From positions 620,001 to 684,000 of the forward strand of contig NZ_QOUX01000001.1 of assembly GCF_004116265.1 (NCBI RefSeq): a DNA stretch of 64,000 nt. The letters are read 5' to 3'. Both the position numbers and the translations under genes were made by a program. Below are positions 17,958-27,299 of this stretch, piece by piece. The notes under the pieces were generated by a model. It searched no databases. It saw only the letters and a program-made list of their open reading frames with translations, and was not told the DNA's origin. The number at the start of each line of letters is the position of its first letter. Position 1 is the stretch's first letter. The DNA is from Anaerobacillus alkaliphilus (GTDB lineage Bacteria > Bacillota > Bacilli > Bacillales > Anaerobacillaceae).

Positions 17958-18247
17958 TATTCTTTAAATGATAAACCTTCTTCTTCTAATGAAGTTCTCA
18001 TAATTGGTAAGGAAGCTGGCCCAATACCATGGATCTTTAAAATTTCTTTTTCGGTGTACTTTGATAGTAATTGCAAAGTATCAATTCCTTCGTGAACCAG
18101 TGCATTTCTAGCAGGTGAACTCAGTTTCGAAAGGAATCCGCTTACAGGTTTGGTTTCTTTATCACAGGTAGGGCAACTTGGACATTCACTACTTTTGTAA
18201 TACTTATGTCCTTTTTCACATACCTTTAAACTTTTTTCAGTTTTCAA
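17957..18247 (-). CDS. Zinc-ribbon plus RNA-polymerase-alpha-CTD-like (HhH) protein
   Basis: 96 residues from a TTG that follows TAGGAGGCG (a longer upstream frame lacks a binding site). The N-terminus carries CEKGHKYYKSSECPSCPTC, a four-cysteine zinc-ribbon-like cluster. Residues 45-96 resemble the alpha-subunit C-terminal domain: LSSPARNALVHEGIDTLQ, then LSKYTEKEILKIHGIGPASLP. Those helix-hairpin-helix elements usually bind DNA. It may act as a small transcription accessory factor; this is inferred. Confidence 0.75.
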   Translation of the reverse strand: MKTEKSLKVCEKGHKYYKSSECPSCPTCDKETKPVSGFLSKLSSPARNALVHEGIDTLQLLSKYTEKEILKIHGIGPASLPIMRTSLEEEGLSFKE

Positions 18248-18383
18248 AATAACGCCTCCTAATAAATTGTAATAGTTATAAAATAAAAGCTCTGTATGTT
18301 TCTGATGTACAATTCGATTTCTGTACTTCACGAAGGCGCTACTGCTTTTGTTTCACTATATCTCTCTTGGTGTACTTATTTCA

Positions 18384-18908
18384 TTATTTGCTCTCAAGAA
18401 ACTCAAGAACAGGATTAATAAGATTACTACCTCCGGATCTATTTATTTCTACAAGTGATACGTTCGAAATTTCTTTAGCGTTAACAGATAATACGATGGT
18501 TCTAGGGGTGAAATCATCTGTACAAGCACCTTTTGATTTTTCTTTTAAATGAATAGTCATTTTTGTTTTTTCTTCGTTTAGATCAACAAATTGAAACTCC
18601 ATTGGACATGTCCCAGATTCGCCAGTTCCAAGAAAGATCACCACGTGATTTTTCCAATCAATTTGTGCTGGATTATCACTTAATCCGAAAAATTCCCACT
18701 GTTTATTGAAATCACTTTGAGTTGTAACTTTGCTAACGATAAAACCTTGTTCTGCTATCTCGAAGAAGTCATTTGGGAATGATTTTTCAGTCGTTAGTAG
18801 TTCACTTGGTACTATTAGACCTTGATCAACATTGGAGTTAAAACACCCAACCAAGCCGTTACCAAGTAAGATTAACAATACAACGGACAGAAGTGATTTA
18901 CTTTTCAT
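18384..18908 (-). CDS. Uncharacterised lipoprotein (PrcB-like C-terminal region)
   Basis: 174 residues. A lipoprotein signal ends at the lipobox GLVGC (residue 22). The mature part has NHVVIFLGTGESGTCP, then TIHLKEKSKGACTDDFTPR and a VSLVEINRSG strand. That order resembles the PrcB_C protease-stability domain. Two cysteines (GTCP and GACTDD) may form a disulfide. AGGAGGCTATT precedes the ATG. Confidence 0.65.
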   Translation of the reverse strand: MKSKSLLSVVLLILLGNGLVGCFNSNVDQGLIVPSELLTTEKSFPNDFFEIAEQGFIVSKVTTQSDFNKQWEFFGLSDNPAQIDWKNHVVIFLGTGESGTCPMEFQFVDLNEEKTKMTIHLKEKSKGACTDDFTPRTIVLSVNAKEISNVSLVEINRSGGSNLINPVLEFLESK

Positions 18909-19259
18909 TTAATAGCCTCCCATTTTATAACAAATAGCTCAACCGTACCATTTTATTAGACGGGAAAAGATGAGGAAAGGTTACTTCTTACTGAACAAAC
19001 CTACTTCTTTAGTTGGCGTTTTAAAAAAAATACAATGTCCTTGTATATATTTTAACATAAAATTCCACCAAACCTTAAGATACTCATTTGAATACTTCCG
19101 TAATTTAGTTTAAATTTATTGAGGTTCTTTGCAAATTGGTACGTAGAATGTAACTTCGGTTGCAATAGTTACTAATTTATTTTTACCTATTAATTGGAAA
19201 ATGATGTTAAACTAAAAATAGGGTAGTAAACATCTAAAGACAATGTAGGAGATTAGTAA
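18909..19259. other. Divergent intergenic region
   Basis: It separates the minus-strand lipoprotein from the plus-strand DUF2812 gene. GATGTTAAACTAA near 19202 is an extended -10-like sequence 50 bp before the DUF2812 start. A palindromic AATACAATGTCCTTGTATAT lies near 19030. No gene was found. Confidence 0.4.
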
Positions 19260-20381
19260 ATGAAGAAAATGATGTTGTTTGACACGTGGAACTTAGAAAG
19301 ACTAGGTTCATTGTTTTCGTATATGGGTGAACAAGGCTGGCATCTTACAGAAGTTAAGGGAGGGCAAGCCATATTTGAAAAAGGGAATGTGACGAAGACC
19401 AGGTATCGTATTGATACGTTTCCTATCAATGATCTTAAAGGACAAAACAAGCTTGATGCAAACGAACAGTTAGGCTGGCAATATATTGACTCCATCGGTT
19501 CCATTCATATTTTTCGAGAAAAAGAATATGTGGAAGCAAAAGAGATCTATACTGACGGCTCGGAACATGCCCGATCATTAAAGATCATACAAAGAAGCCA
19601 TTTATTAAAAACATTAGGAGCCACTTTTCTTTTAGCTTTATCAAGTTGGTTGTATCTAAATATCTTAAAAAATAATTTTACTGTTGTACTGCTTTATGAT
19701 TCCGTAATTGTAACACTAATTTCGATATTCGTTCTTGGCTACTTCTTGTTGAAAATGTATATAGGGGTATTTTACCTTGCGAATTTGAGAAAAAAATTAG
19801 AAGACGGATATCAGACTCGTATAGGCAGAATAACAAAAATGAAGCTATATCAAATGAAAGTAAGGAAGGCACTATTATTTTTGCTAGCTGCTGCAATGAC
19901 AATTATGGGCTTACTTGAGCTATCTAACTCCAATCCTTATATTATGTTCCAGGATGATGAGCTGAAGATTGTAATGTTAGGTGAAATCCTAGAAGGTGAA
20001 AATTATGAGAATGTTAGAAATGGTAAATGGCGTGAACTATCTTTTAGGGAAGATGGAAGCTTTTTCGTTCCTAATCAAATTTCAGTACGTCAAAGTGTTG
20101 AAATTGGTAAGGATCCAGTATACAATCCTACGATTTGGGCAAAGCGTTACGAGGTGGGTTTTGAGAGCATTGCAAAACTATTGGTATTGATAATGGTGCA
20201 AGAAAAGCAGCATCTAGGAACATTCGAACGTAAGACTAATCCCTCCATTGATGAGTTATGGACCATCGAGGAGGAAAATTTCACATCATTTATCGCTAGG
20301 GTAGGAAAAAATGTGTTTATTGTAGACTACTGGGGGATTGAGACGGTCGATACTTTGATTCAGTATTCGATAAAAAATTAA
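19260..20381 (+). CDS. DUF2812 domain membrane protein
   Basis: 373 residues, with TAGGAG upstream of ATG. Residues 1-95 match DUF2812: FDTWNLERLGSLFSYMGEQGWHL, split before KGGQAIFEKG, then TRYRID. Two pairs of helices follow (about 115-165 and 205-222), and a soluble C-terminal region ends the protein. DUF2812 proteins are often next to PadR regulators and are induced by cell-envelope stress. No PadR gene is adjacent here. Confidence 0.8.
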   Translation: MKKMMLFDTWNLERLGSLFSYMGEQGWHLTEVKGGQAIFEKGNVTKTRYRIDTFPINDLKGQNKLDANEQLGWQYIDSIGSIHIFREKEYVEAKEIYTDGSEHARSLKIIQRSHLLKTLGATFLLALSSWLYLNILKNNFTVVLLYDSVIVTLISIFVLGYFLLKMYIGVFYLANLRKKLEDGYQTRIGRITKMKLYQMKVRKALLFLLAAAMTIMGLLELSNSNPYIMFQDDELKIVMLGEILEGENYENVRNGKWRELSFREDGSFFVPNQISVRQSVEIGKDPVYNPTIWAKRYEVGFESIAKLLVLIMVQEKQHLGTFERKTNPSIDELWTIEEENFTSFIARVGKNVFIVDYWGIETVDTLIQYSIKN

Positions 20382-20423
20382 TTGTTTAAACAGGCACAGA
20401 TAATTATCCATGTATTTTTAAAA

Positions 20424-20615
20424 GGCTGTTTTCGCAAAGTTTGTTGCTTTCGTAAAAATCCCAAAAGCCGGATTTTTACACAAATTACTAAGAATTCACC
20501 ACTAATTTAGTAAGTAAAGCTCTTTTCTTACATAATTTATTGGCTGATATCTTCATCTAGGGTATTTTTTCGATAATTTTAGGATAGAAAAGCCACAATG
20601 TATACGAAAAGAGCC
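20424..20615 (+). mobile_element. MITE-like element, copy A (192 bp)
   Basis: The termini are GGCTGTTTTCG and CGAAAAGAGCC. The flanks are TTTTAAAA and TTATAAAA, an 8-bp duplication with one mismatch. Internal GTAAAAATCC and GGATTTTTAC form a hairpin. It carries no coding capacity. A second copy in reverse orientation lies at 29531-29723. An AT-rich 8-bp target and a GGCT start resemble ISL3-family insertion sequences, so it may be mobilised by such a transposase. Confidence 0.8.
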
Positions 20616-20751
20616 TTATAAAAAGAGGGTAAAGGAGATCAGAGTCGATCACGATTTTATTCATCTATATAATATCCATAAGAAAAGATTTAAACAAAGC
20701 AAGCATCCTAACTAAAACGGGTTACTATGTGTAAATTGGAGGATCGAGGAG

Positions 20752-21195
20752 ATGAATCGTATGAAGTTTAGATACTTATTTTCAATCGTATTTGTAGCTT
20801 TTTTAATTACATCTTTTATACTACCAAACAAATCCCTAGCAACGTCTTGGGCGTATCCCTTTGTTGTTTGGGATGGCTATATTTACGTAGTAACTGATGA
20901 GTATGTAACGGAAATAGATAGGAAGATTGGTAAAGTCACTAAGTATTCAGATATGGAACGGCTCTCAGGGAATTTTTCCAATGCTTACAAAAAAGGGACT
21001 AAATATTATTCTATCAAAGGTGTAAGTACAGATGAAGCAATAGCAATACAAGAGAAAAATGGTATGTATAAAAAAGCGATTAGGGAAGCTAAAGACACAT
21101 ATAAAGGAGATGACCGAGGTTTACCTGTTCAAGTCTTTCTAGTGCTATTTCTAATTACATTTATTGGTATTTTTTTCATTAAAAAGAAAGTGTAA
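20752..21195 (+). CDS. Secreted/membrane protein with a SWAYPFVVWDG domain
   Basis: 147 residues. The N-terminal signal peptide ends near SLATSWAYP. The mature domain starts WAYPFVVWDGYIYVVTDEYV and includes IGKVTKYSDM and KKGTKYYSIKG. A C-terminal helix (VFLVLFLITFIGIFF, then KKKV) anchors it with a short basic cytosolic tail. Recurrent in Bacillus, to my recollection, but of unknown function. The strand pattern suggests a beta-propeller-like or immunoglobulin-like small domain. GGAGGATCGAGG is upstream. Confidence 0.65.
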   Translation: MNRMKFRYLFSIVFVAFLITSFILPNKSLATSWAYPFVVWDGYIYVVTDEYVTEIDRKIGKVTKYSDMERLSGNFSNAYKKGTKYYSIKGVSTDEAIAIQEKNGMYKKAIREAKDTYKGDDRGLPVQVFLVLFLITFIGIFFIKKKV

Positions 21196-21528
21196 AAGTA
21201 GTAGTCATATTTTAAGCAAGCGATTGAGATACAGAGTTCTACTTAAAAGCAGTGTGATTTACTGAAACTACCATCAGAGGTATTCGATTTTTATCTCACC
21301 TGCTTAGTGTTTAGAAAATAGTCTGTGTTAATTATAATTGCTCTTCTTATCGTTTACCCTGACTTCCAGTTGCCCTTAATTCCAAAGAGAATTAGGGCTT
21401 TTTTATTTTATTGTAACAGTTAAAAGGAAAAAAATGTTAATATAGAGATGGTGAACAAATCGTCTTGGCAATAAAATGTGCTAAGTGCGTGAAAAATCTT
21501 TTATCTACGAGGAATTGAGAGTGAAGTT
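21196..21528. other. Intergenic region with a terminator
   Basis: Beyond the terminator at 21372, AATGTTAATATAGAG near 21431 resembles the recurring -10-like motif and may drive the gene at 21529. No open frame with a ribosome binding site was seen. Confidence 0.35.
21372..21406 (+). terminator. Terminator
   Basis: GCCCTTAATTC pairs with GAATTAGGGC (one bulged T), followed by TTTTTTATTTT. Confidence 0.8.
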
Positions 21529-22041
21529 ATGCGAAGCAAATTAATGAAAGTAGCCTTGATAGTTTCCATAATTACAAATCTAGGATTACTGTTTATGTAC
21601 AATCAGAAAGAAAGTGTAGCAGAGCATCGATTAAATAACTTATATGCTTCATTCGAGTTTGGATTGGGTACTTATTATGCTAATCTTACAAATGCAAAAG
21701 AAGGTAGAGGAAAAGAACATTTATTACTAATGTACGCTGATTTACATAGTACATCGGTGTCTAATTTACCATTAATGGCTGCGTTAGGATTGCCGCATGA
21801 GGAGGTAAAGGACATCTTAGATTTTTATAAGAGTAGAACTAAGGAATGGTTACTAACCGACATTGTTCTTTCTGATGAAGAATATAACACTATGATCAGT
21901 GATCTAGCGCTCATACGAAATACTTTAACGCGTTATGAAGGAGAATGGTTTAAAGAACGTCCTTTAACAGACTGGACTACGGAAGAATACCATAACAACA
22001 TTCATGAACTAGTTAAGAAATTAAATCTTTATGGAAAATAG
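21529..22041 (+). CDS. Single-helix membrane protein of unknown function
   Basis: 170 residues from ATG; a GAGAGTGAAG sequence upstream serves as binding site. Residues 5-23 form an anchor (VALIVSIITNLGLLF). The rest is helical, with YASFEFGLGTYYANLTNA and LIRNTLTRYEGEW. Its layout is similar to the proteins at 11122, 22771 and 49490. Confidence 0.6.
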   Translation: MRSKLMKVALIVSIITNLGLLFMYNQKESVAEHRLNNLYASFEFGLGTYYANLTNAKEGRGKEHLLLMYADLHSTSVSNLPLMAALGLPHEEVKDILDFYKSRTKEWLLTDIVLSDEEYNTMISDLALIRNTLTRYEGEWFKERPLTDWTTEEYHNNIHELVKKLNLYGK

Positions 22042-22150
22042 TAGGTTTGTTATACCTGCTAAAAATTGTTAAAGGATATATTTCGCAGAGTAGAATTTTA
22101 AAAATAGGATTTAAATTTATACGGTGAAAAATGAGGAGATCGGAAAATCA

Positions 22151-22378
22151 ATGAGTAAGAAAAGTAAGCTACCAGAAGACCCAACTTGGATTTTTTGTAT
22201 AAGTATTGTTGCAATATTAATTGGATTTAGGGGTGTAGAACGCTTATATAATGTTCAAGGATTGATTGATATTTTAATAGGCGTAGCTTTGGTGATAACA
22301 GGATTTTTAGGTGGAATATTAGGATTTAGACACTACAGGCTTTTTAGACAAGAAAGACAGAGCAGAGAGTGCGATTAA
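22151..22378 (+). CDS. Small two-helix membrane protein
   Basis: About 75 residues from ATG 22151 (GAGGAG about 14 bases upstream; GTG 22124 has no binding site). Two helices, WIFCISIVAILIGF and IDILIGVALVITGFLGGIL, are followed by a basic tail (RHYRLFRQERQS). Unknown function. Confidence 0.5.
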   Translation: MSKKSKLPEDPTWIFCISIVAILIGFRGVERLYNVQGLIDILIGVALVITGFLGGILGFRHYRLFRQERQSRECD

Positions 22379-22436
22379 GTTAGGAAAAGCGTTGTGCCAT
22401 ATGTGAGCACCAATTAGAATTTAATGGAGGTTAGTG

Positions 22437-22622
22437 ATGAGGATAGCAAGAAATTTTTTCAGTGTAATGGTATTTGTTTTTTTACTGTCATTCTTGTATT
22501 CGTTCTATATGAACCAAGAAATTAAGTATATACAGATTGTGAATTTATTTGCATCAGCTTGGGTCGCTTTTTTCCTTCATCAAAAGGTTAAGATTAGAGC
22601 ATCTAAGGTAGTTGATGTGTAA
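22437..22622 (+). CDS. Small two-helix membrane protein
   Basis: 61 residues from ATG 22437 after GGAGG. Helices lie at about 6-23 (FFSVMVFVFLLSFLYSFY) and 32-46 (IVNLFASAWVAFFL), followed by a basic end. No family is recognised. It forms part of a row of small membrane genes. Confidence 0.5.
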   Translation: MRIARNFFSVMVFVFLLSFLYSFYMNQEIKYIQIVNLFASAWVAFFLHQKVKIRASKVVDV

Positions 22623-22770
22623 GTAATAGAGGTATAAGAAGCTATTATTAATGAATAAATAAAAATGGTTGGTATTTACAAATGAAAAATTTTTTAATTT
22701 TGATCAAAAATTACACAATGTGCCATTTACTCCTGTTAGTATGTTTGGGCGTAACCAAAGGAGGATACTC

Positions 22771-23250
22771 TTGAAAATTAATAAACCATTAATTCTATTC
22801 GTACTACTTATTGCATCACTTGTCGTAAACTATATTCTTTATATTGATAACAGTGGATTTAAAGGAGGACATGGTGCGGAGTATCAGTTAGCGGTAAGAC
22901 AAGCAATCTATACTGTAAATGAAGGTGAATTTAGCTATGTTATTGATGGATTAACGGACGGTAACGATCTTCCTTTCGAAATGTGGAAACGAGACATAGC
23001 CTTTTTAAATACAAAGTTACATAAAACAGGAAACATAAACTTCAAGATTTTAGGAGACTATCTTAATCACATTCCGAGACAACTCGAAGTATTAGCCGAA
23101 AGTAACGTTTATCCTGATAATGAGATAGAGAATATAAAAAGTCAAGTTGTATTTTTTCACGAAATACTTAGTAAGGTCGATGCTGATCTAGGTGAAGACC
23201 AAATGAAATGGTTTCGAGAAGTCTCTAGCGACAATTCAAAGACTTCATAG
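22771..23250 (+). CDS. Single-helix membrane protein of unknown function
   Basis: 159 residues from TTG 22771, which follows AAAGGAGG exactly (an earlier in-frame ATG at 22669 has no binding site). The anchor is LILFVLLIASLVVNYIL. The helical extracytoplasmic part begins HGAEYQLAVRQAIYTVNEGEF. Similar in layout to the proteins at 21529 and 49490. Confidence 0.6.
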   Translation: MKINKPLILFVLLIASLVVNYILYIDNSGFKGGHGAEYQLAVRQAIYTVNEGEFSYVIDGLTDGNDLPFEMWKRDIAFLNTKLHKTGNINFKILGDYLNHIPRQLEVLAESNVYPDNEIENIKSQVVFFHEILSKVDADLGEDQMKWFREVSSDNSKTS

Positions 23251-23346
23251 TATGTGAAAGAGCAACTAAACACAATCATTAAGTATTAAGAAATCATCTT
23301 ATGTAGAGGCAGGTTTCCATACGCAGGGAATTAAGACATACAATAA

Positions 23347-23385
23347 ATATACCACAGCCCATGTAACGACTGGACTGTGGTATAT
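23347..23385. terminator. Hairpin between convergent genes
   Basis: ATATACCACAG and CTGTGGTATAT form an 11-bp stem. T-rich sequence follows on the minus strand, so it most likely ends the beta-propeller gene. Confidence 0.6.
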
Positions 23386-23420
23386 GACAAAAATATAGAA
23401 TTGAAAGAACACCTTGTAAC

Positions 23421-25262
23421 CTAATTGTATTTAATATTTACTATCCCTTGCTCACGATCCCACTGCACTGTCCAATTAAAGGCATCTTGGAAGAACGTGA
23501 GGTCAAGATGAAATTCTTCTTTTCCGGGGATTTGATTATTGACAACATGCAAATACTTGATAAATATATCTTTTCCATCAACCGTAGTAGTATATAGATT
23601 AGGAACTAGCTCCCGCTTGCTATAGTCAAAGACAATAGAGTTATTAGGAACTGTAGCAATGATTTGCCCAATCCCTAGGTGATATTGCACGCCTCCGCCT
23701 AAATATTGAAAAATAGGGTCTGCGTGTATGGTAGGAGTTCCATGGTAATTAGTAACCTTGATATCATCTCTAACAACAGTCCCATTGACGATGAGTTTTT
23801 GAGATGGATATTCTTTAACTGAAGATATGTCAACTATACGTTCTTTTCCGTCCCATGTTACTGTTTTTTCTAATGACTCACTAATAAATCGAATTGGTAC
23901 ATATGTTGTGCTGTCAATAATTGTAGCAGGTACATCAAGAATAATAAGCTTGCCATTTACATAGGCTTCTGTTTTATCTATTGTTAGTTCAACAGTGGTA
24001 TCCTCGGTTTTCGCAGTTACAGTTCTTGTTGCTCCATTCCAAGATACATTAGCATCGAATGCTTCAAATAGAGCCCTCATCGGTACTAAAGTTCTTCCAG
24101 AGACAATTTTAGGAATTCTATTAAAAGTTTGTTCTTTTCCATCTATCATGACACGAATATTTTTATTGTGAGGAAGGAAACCGATCATATGGTCTTGTCT
24201 CGTGTAAATGATAAAATCCTTTGCAGCTGCTAAAGCATATCTCGAGTGGTGAGCAGACCTATGCCACGTAAATGTTTGTGTACCATTTTGGGTAGATAAT
24301 CCGTACAATCCTTTGTTACTAGCTAAATAAACAGTATCATTCACAACCAAGGGTGCACCTAAGATGTCTAGTGGTGTTCTCCAAACGATATTTCCGTTGG
24401 ATGGGTGAATTGCTATTACCGTTTTATTTGCTATGTTTAAAAATAGAAAATTTTTACCAATAGCGCTGGCCTCTGTAATATTTCCAGGAAGTCTAGTTCG
24501 CCAAACAACATTTCCAGTTCTAGCATTTAAAGCGTAATAGTCTTGGTTAAAGCCTACATAAACCATGCCATTCTTGTAAATTGGCTGTGTGACTTTGCCT
24601 GTAGTCCAAAAACTTCTAGTCCATACGGTAGTGTAAGTTTTTCCATTGTCTACATAAGCAAACACATCGCTATCAGAGGCCCCGTATAACCGTCCTTCGC
24701 CAATCGCAACTGGGTGGCTGGATTTTGGTTCAAAATTGCCCCATTTGCGTGCCCCTGTTCTTCTGTCAATGGCAGTATAATTCCCTATACCTGTACTTAC
24801 ATAAATTGTATCTCTAAAAACTGTAGAAGGAACTGTTCCAGTAACTAGAGGAACTGACCATAAGACCTTTGGGTGAGTGTTTAAATCTTGAATAGCCATG
24901 TAATGAGTAGCGTTACCAACATAGATAATACCATCTCTTGCTAACGGGGGAAGCTGTTTAGATCCTCCAAGGGTGTACTCCCATTTTACTTTTCCTGAAG
25001 TTAATTCAATGGCTTGCAATTTTAGTGGATTAGTTGAAGTGACATAAATCGTATGTCCATCGATCACAGGAAATTGATTTGAAGACTCACGATTTGTCCA
25101 CTTTGGTACTAATGGCGGTAAAATATGTTCATGTGAAAACCTAGTTTGTGTTTCATTGCCATTTGCCTGGTGCCAATTTATTGTGTAGCCTACGTTAATC
25201 GACGAAAAGAAAAATATAGTCATAAATAACGTGTAATATCTTAATTTTATAATAGATTTCAA
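23421..25262 (-). CDS. Secreted PQQ-like beta-propeller protein with stalk domains
   Basis: 613 residues from TTG 25262, which follows AAAGGAGTG. An N-terminal signal (TLFMTIFFFSSINVGYT) leads to repeated blades of a BamB-type propeller (residues about 40-370). Typical blade phrases are VNDTVYLASNKGLYGL and NGNIVWRTPL. Next is a copper-amine-oxidase-N1 (stalk) domain: MIDGKEQTFNRIPKIVSGRTL, cut after VPMRALFEAF, and TYVPIRFISESL. A second, more degenerate stalk-like region ends the protein. Stalk domains bind cell-wall or partner proteins, so a surface-exposed scaffold or sensor is likely. Confidence 0.85.
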   Translation of the reverse strand: MKSIIKLRYYTLFMTIFFFSSINVGYTINWHQANGNETQTRFSHEHILPPLVPKWTNRESSNQFPVIDGHTIYVTSTNPLKLQAIELTSGKVKWEYTLGGSKQLPPLARDGIIYVGNATHYMAIQDLNTHPKVLWSVPLVTGTVPSTVFRDTIYVSTGIGNYTAIDRRTGARKWGNFEPKSSHPVAIGEGRLYGASDSDVFAYVDNGKTYTTVWTRSFWTTGKVTQPIYKNGMVYVGFNQDYYALNARTGNVVWRTRLPGNITEASAIGKNFLFLNIANKTVIAIHPSNGNIVWRTPLDILGAPLVVNDTVYLASNKGLYGLSTQNGTQTFTWHRSAHHSRYALAAAKDFIIYTRQDHMIGFLPHNKNIRVMIDGKEQTFNRIPKIVSGRTLVPMRALFEAFDANVSWNGATRTVTAKTEDTTVELTIDKTEAYVNGKLIILDVPATIIDSTTYVPIRFISESLEKTVTWDGKERIVDISSVKEYPSQKLIVNGTVVRDDIKVTNYHGTPTIHADPIFQYLGGGVQYHLGIGQIIATVPNNSIVFDYSKRELVPNLYTTTVDGKDIFIKYLHVVNNQIPGKEEFHLDLTFFQDAFNWTVQWDREQGIVNIKYN

Positions 25263-25614
25263 AATTCTTTTCACTCCTTTTATACCTATCATTATTAGGA
25301 AAGGGAGTAAGTAAAGCAATCGGAAATATCTGGTGTTTGATAGCTAATAGAAAGATTGATATAGAGAAGCGTATGTAATGTTATCAAACTTAAATAAGTT
25401 GACCATGCTATTTTTTATCTTTTTGAATTTGGTAGATTATGTTAAAATGCACTTATCCATGTGAATAAGAGTATTACTACAAAAAAGGCAGAACTATGAA
25501 AGATAGAATTAGGGTGACACTTAATTCAACTTGCAATTGCCTGTAAAGGTCAGTTGATAATAAGAGAAATGCAGTTGCCTAATGGATCTAATTTAACTAT
25601 AAGGGAGTTTCTCA
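25263..25614. other. Divergent intergenic region
   Basis: It holds the promoters of the propeller gene and the small membrane gene at 25615. TATGTTAAAATGC near 25438 is another extended -10-like sequence. A 16-codon frame at 25497 has no binding site and is not called. Confidence 0.35.
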
Positions 25615-25872
25615 ATGAAAATTTCTACACTACTATATCTTATCATTTTTTTGTTATCAATAGGCTTCTATAACCAGGCTTTGGAGCCTGTAATTGGAGA
25701 TAGATCTCTAAAAATTTTTAGTTTTATTGTAATCCTTTACATATTAGATTTTGTAAAAAAGAAGTTAGAGATACGTTTTGAATTTCTTACGAAACGACTG
25801 GATAAACAGCTTTCAGTATGGATTGTAATTGGAGTCATCTTCACATTTATTATTATTTATATGTTTCAATGA
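25615..25872 (+). CDS. Small membrane protein
   Basis: 85 residues from ATG after AAGGGAG. Hydrophobic stretches lie at 4-19, 33-46 and 67-84 (VWIVIGVIFTFIIIYMF). A basic linker (KKKLEIRFEFLTKRLDK) separates the last two. Unknown function. Confidence 0.5.
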   Translation: MKISTLLYLIIFLLSIGFYNQALEPVIGDRSLKIFSFIVILYILDFVKKKLEIRFEFLTKRLDKQLSVWIVIGVIFTFIIIYMFQ

Positions 25873-25941
25873 GTTATAGATCTTTAGTGCACTGTAAAGA
25901 ATGTATGGTAGCAGCTACCACTTTAGATTGGAGTTTTTACA

Positions 25942-26508
25942 ATGAATATGTTTCCAGAGTTACCAGCATTACTGATCTTAGATGTTCAGAAGGGTTTCGA
26001 TGACCCGTATTGGGGAAAGCGAAATAATCCTCAAGCTGAGGAGAATATGTCACGCTTGCTCTCGGAGTGGAGACGGAGAGGTGGAACCGTTATTTATTCT
26101 AAACATTTGTCAGTTCAGCCGAAGTCACCACTTCACCATACGAATAAAATAGGTACAGAATTCAAAGACATTATTTCCCCAGCTTTAGGTGAAATGGTGT
26201 TCACAAAGAATGTGAATAGTGCGTTTATAGGAACTGAACTAGGAACGTATTTGCAGCAACAAAAGGTAAAGTCTGTTGTAATAACTGGTCTATCAACACA
26301 GCATTGTGTTTCAACGACGACCAGAATGAGCGGAAATCTTGGTTATCACACATACTTAGTCTCAGATGCGATTGCTGCATTTGAAGTTACTGATCATAAT
26401 GGAAACGTGCATTCAGCAGATGCGATACAGGAGCATGAATTAGCCATGTTACATAACGAGTTTGCGACAATCGTAACAACGGATGAAATAATCAATCAAT
26501 TTCGTTAA
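25942..26508 (+). CDS. Isochorismatase-family cysteine hydrolase
   Basis: 188 residues. The catalytic triad of the family is visible: D14 (LLILDVQ), K89 (MVFTKNVNSAF) and C122 in LSTQHCVSTTTR. The cis-peptide segment VVITGLSTQ precedes the cysteine. Members hydrolyse amides or ethers such as nicotinamide, ureidoacrylate or isochorismate. The QHCVSTTTR form and no nearby pathway genes leave the substrate open. TTGGAG lies upstream. Confidence 0.9.
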   Translation: MNMFPELPALLILDVQKGFDDPYWGKRNNPQAEENMSRLLSEWRRRGGTVIYSKHLSVQPKSPLHHTNKIGTEFKDIISPALGEMVFTKNVNSAFIGTELGTYLQQQKVKSVVITGLSTQHCVSTTTRMSGNLGYHTYLVSDAIAAFEVTDHNGNVHSADAIQEHELAMLHNEFATIVTTDEIINQFR

Positions 26509-26525
26509 GCTTTTCAGCTATATGT

Positions 26526-26558
26526 AGCCTAGATTACAACAGAAATTTAGGCTTTTTT
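26526..26558 (+). terminator. Terminator of the hydrolase gene
   Basis: AGCCTA and TAGGCT arms are followed by TTTTTTAG. Confidence 0.7.
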
Positions 26559-26695
26559 AGTGTTTTTTATCCTCACAAAGTTATTTCTTTTTGGTATAGA
26601 AATATAGTTTTAGAAGTTACTTAGTCATTCTTTACGATTAAAAAAATGATTTTACTAGTTTTATATTCAAGGGCTGATTTATGGAAGGTGACAAA

Positions 26696-27268
26696 TTGAT
26701 AAATTATTTAGGAACACCCACATTAAAAACAGAAAGGTTAACCCTTAGAAGATTAGTGCTTAATGACGCTCGGAGTATTTTTGACAACTGGCTTTCAGAT
26801 GAGAGAGTAAGCGACAATCGGATTAGCCCAGCACATAAGGTCGTCTCAGAGACGAAAGAAAGGGTAGCTAATATTGTAAATCAATATAGTCGTAGGGACT
26901 ATTGTTATTGGGGTATTGAGATCAGTGAAACCGGTGAACTGATTGGCGAAATCGATTTATATAATTTTGACAATAAAACGGAAAATTGTGAAGTAAGTTA
27001 TTCGCTAGGATACCATTGGTGGAATTTAGGTTATGGAACAGAAGCGTTAAAAACGGTTGTAGAATTTGGATTTTCGCAGATGAATATACATAAAATATCC
27101 GCAGCACATAACACTGATAATCCTGCATCAGGTAAAATTATGAGTAAAGTAGGAATGGTGCAAGAAGGTACTATTAGACATATGATTCGTAATGCTAAAA
27201 ACCAATACAAGGATTGTGCTGTTTATGGGCTTCTCCAAGAAGACTATCTAAAAAAGAAAATTGAATAA
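26696..27268 (+). CDS. RimJ/RimL-type GNAT acetyltransferase
   Basis: 190 residues from TTG 26696, preceded by GGAAGGTGA (ATG 26681 sits inside that site). TPTLKTERLTLRRLVLNDA is the usual RimJ start. GYGTEALKTVVEFGF is acetyl-CoA motif A, and NPASGKIMSKVGM is the C-terminal signature. Substrates of this class are protein N-termini or small amines. Confidence 0.88.
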   Translation: MINYLGTPTLKTERLTLRRLVLNDARSIFDNWLSDERVSDNRISPAHKVVSETKERVANIVNQYSRRDYCYWGIEISETGELIGEIDLYNFDNKTENCEVSYSLGYHWWNLGYGTEALKTVVEFGFSQMNIHKISAAHNTDNPASGKIMSKVGMVQEGTIRHMIRNAKNQYKDCAVYGLLQEDYLKKKIE

Positions 27269-27299
27269 TTTGTGCCAGAAATAAGTGAGGTGTTTAGTT

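Noticed and set aside
17877-18095. 72-codon frame continuing in the Nudix frame after its TGA (possible read-through)
   Set aside because: The Nudix fold is already complete at the TGA. The continuation lies over a terminator and antisense to a real minus-strand gene, and it looks non-coding.
25818-26003. 61-codon plus-strand frame between the membrane gene and the hydrolase gene
   Set aside because: It overlaps both neighbours out of frame and has no ribosome binding site.
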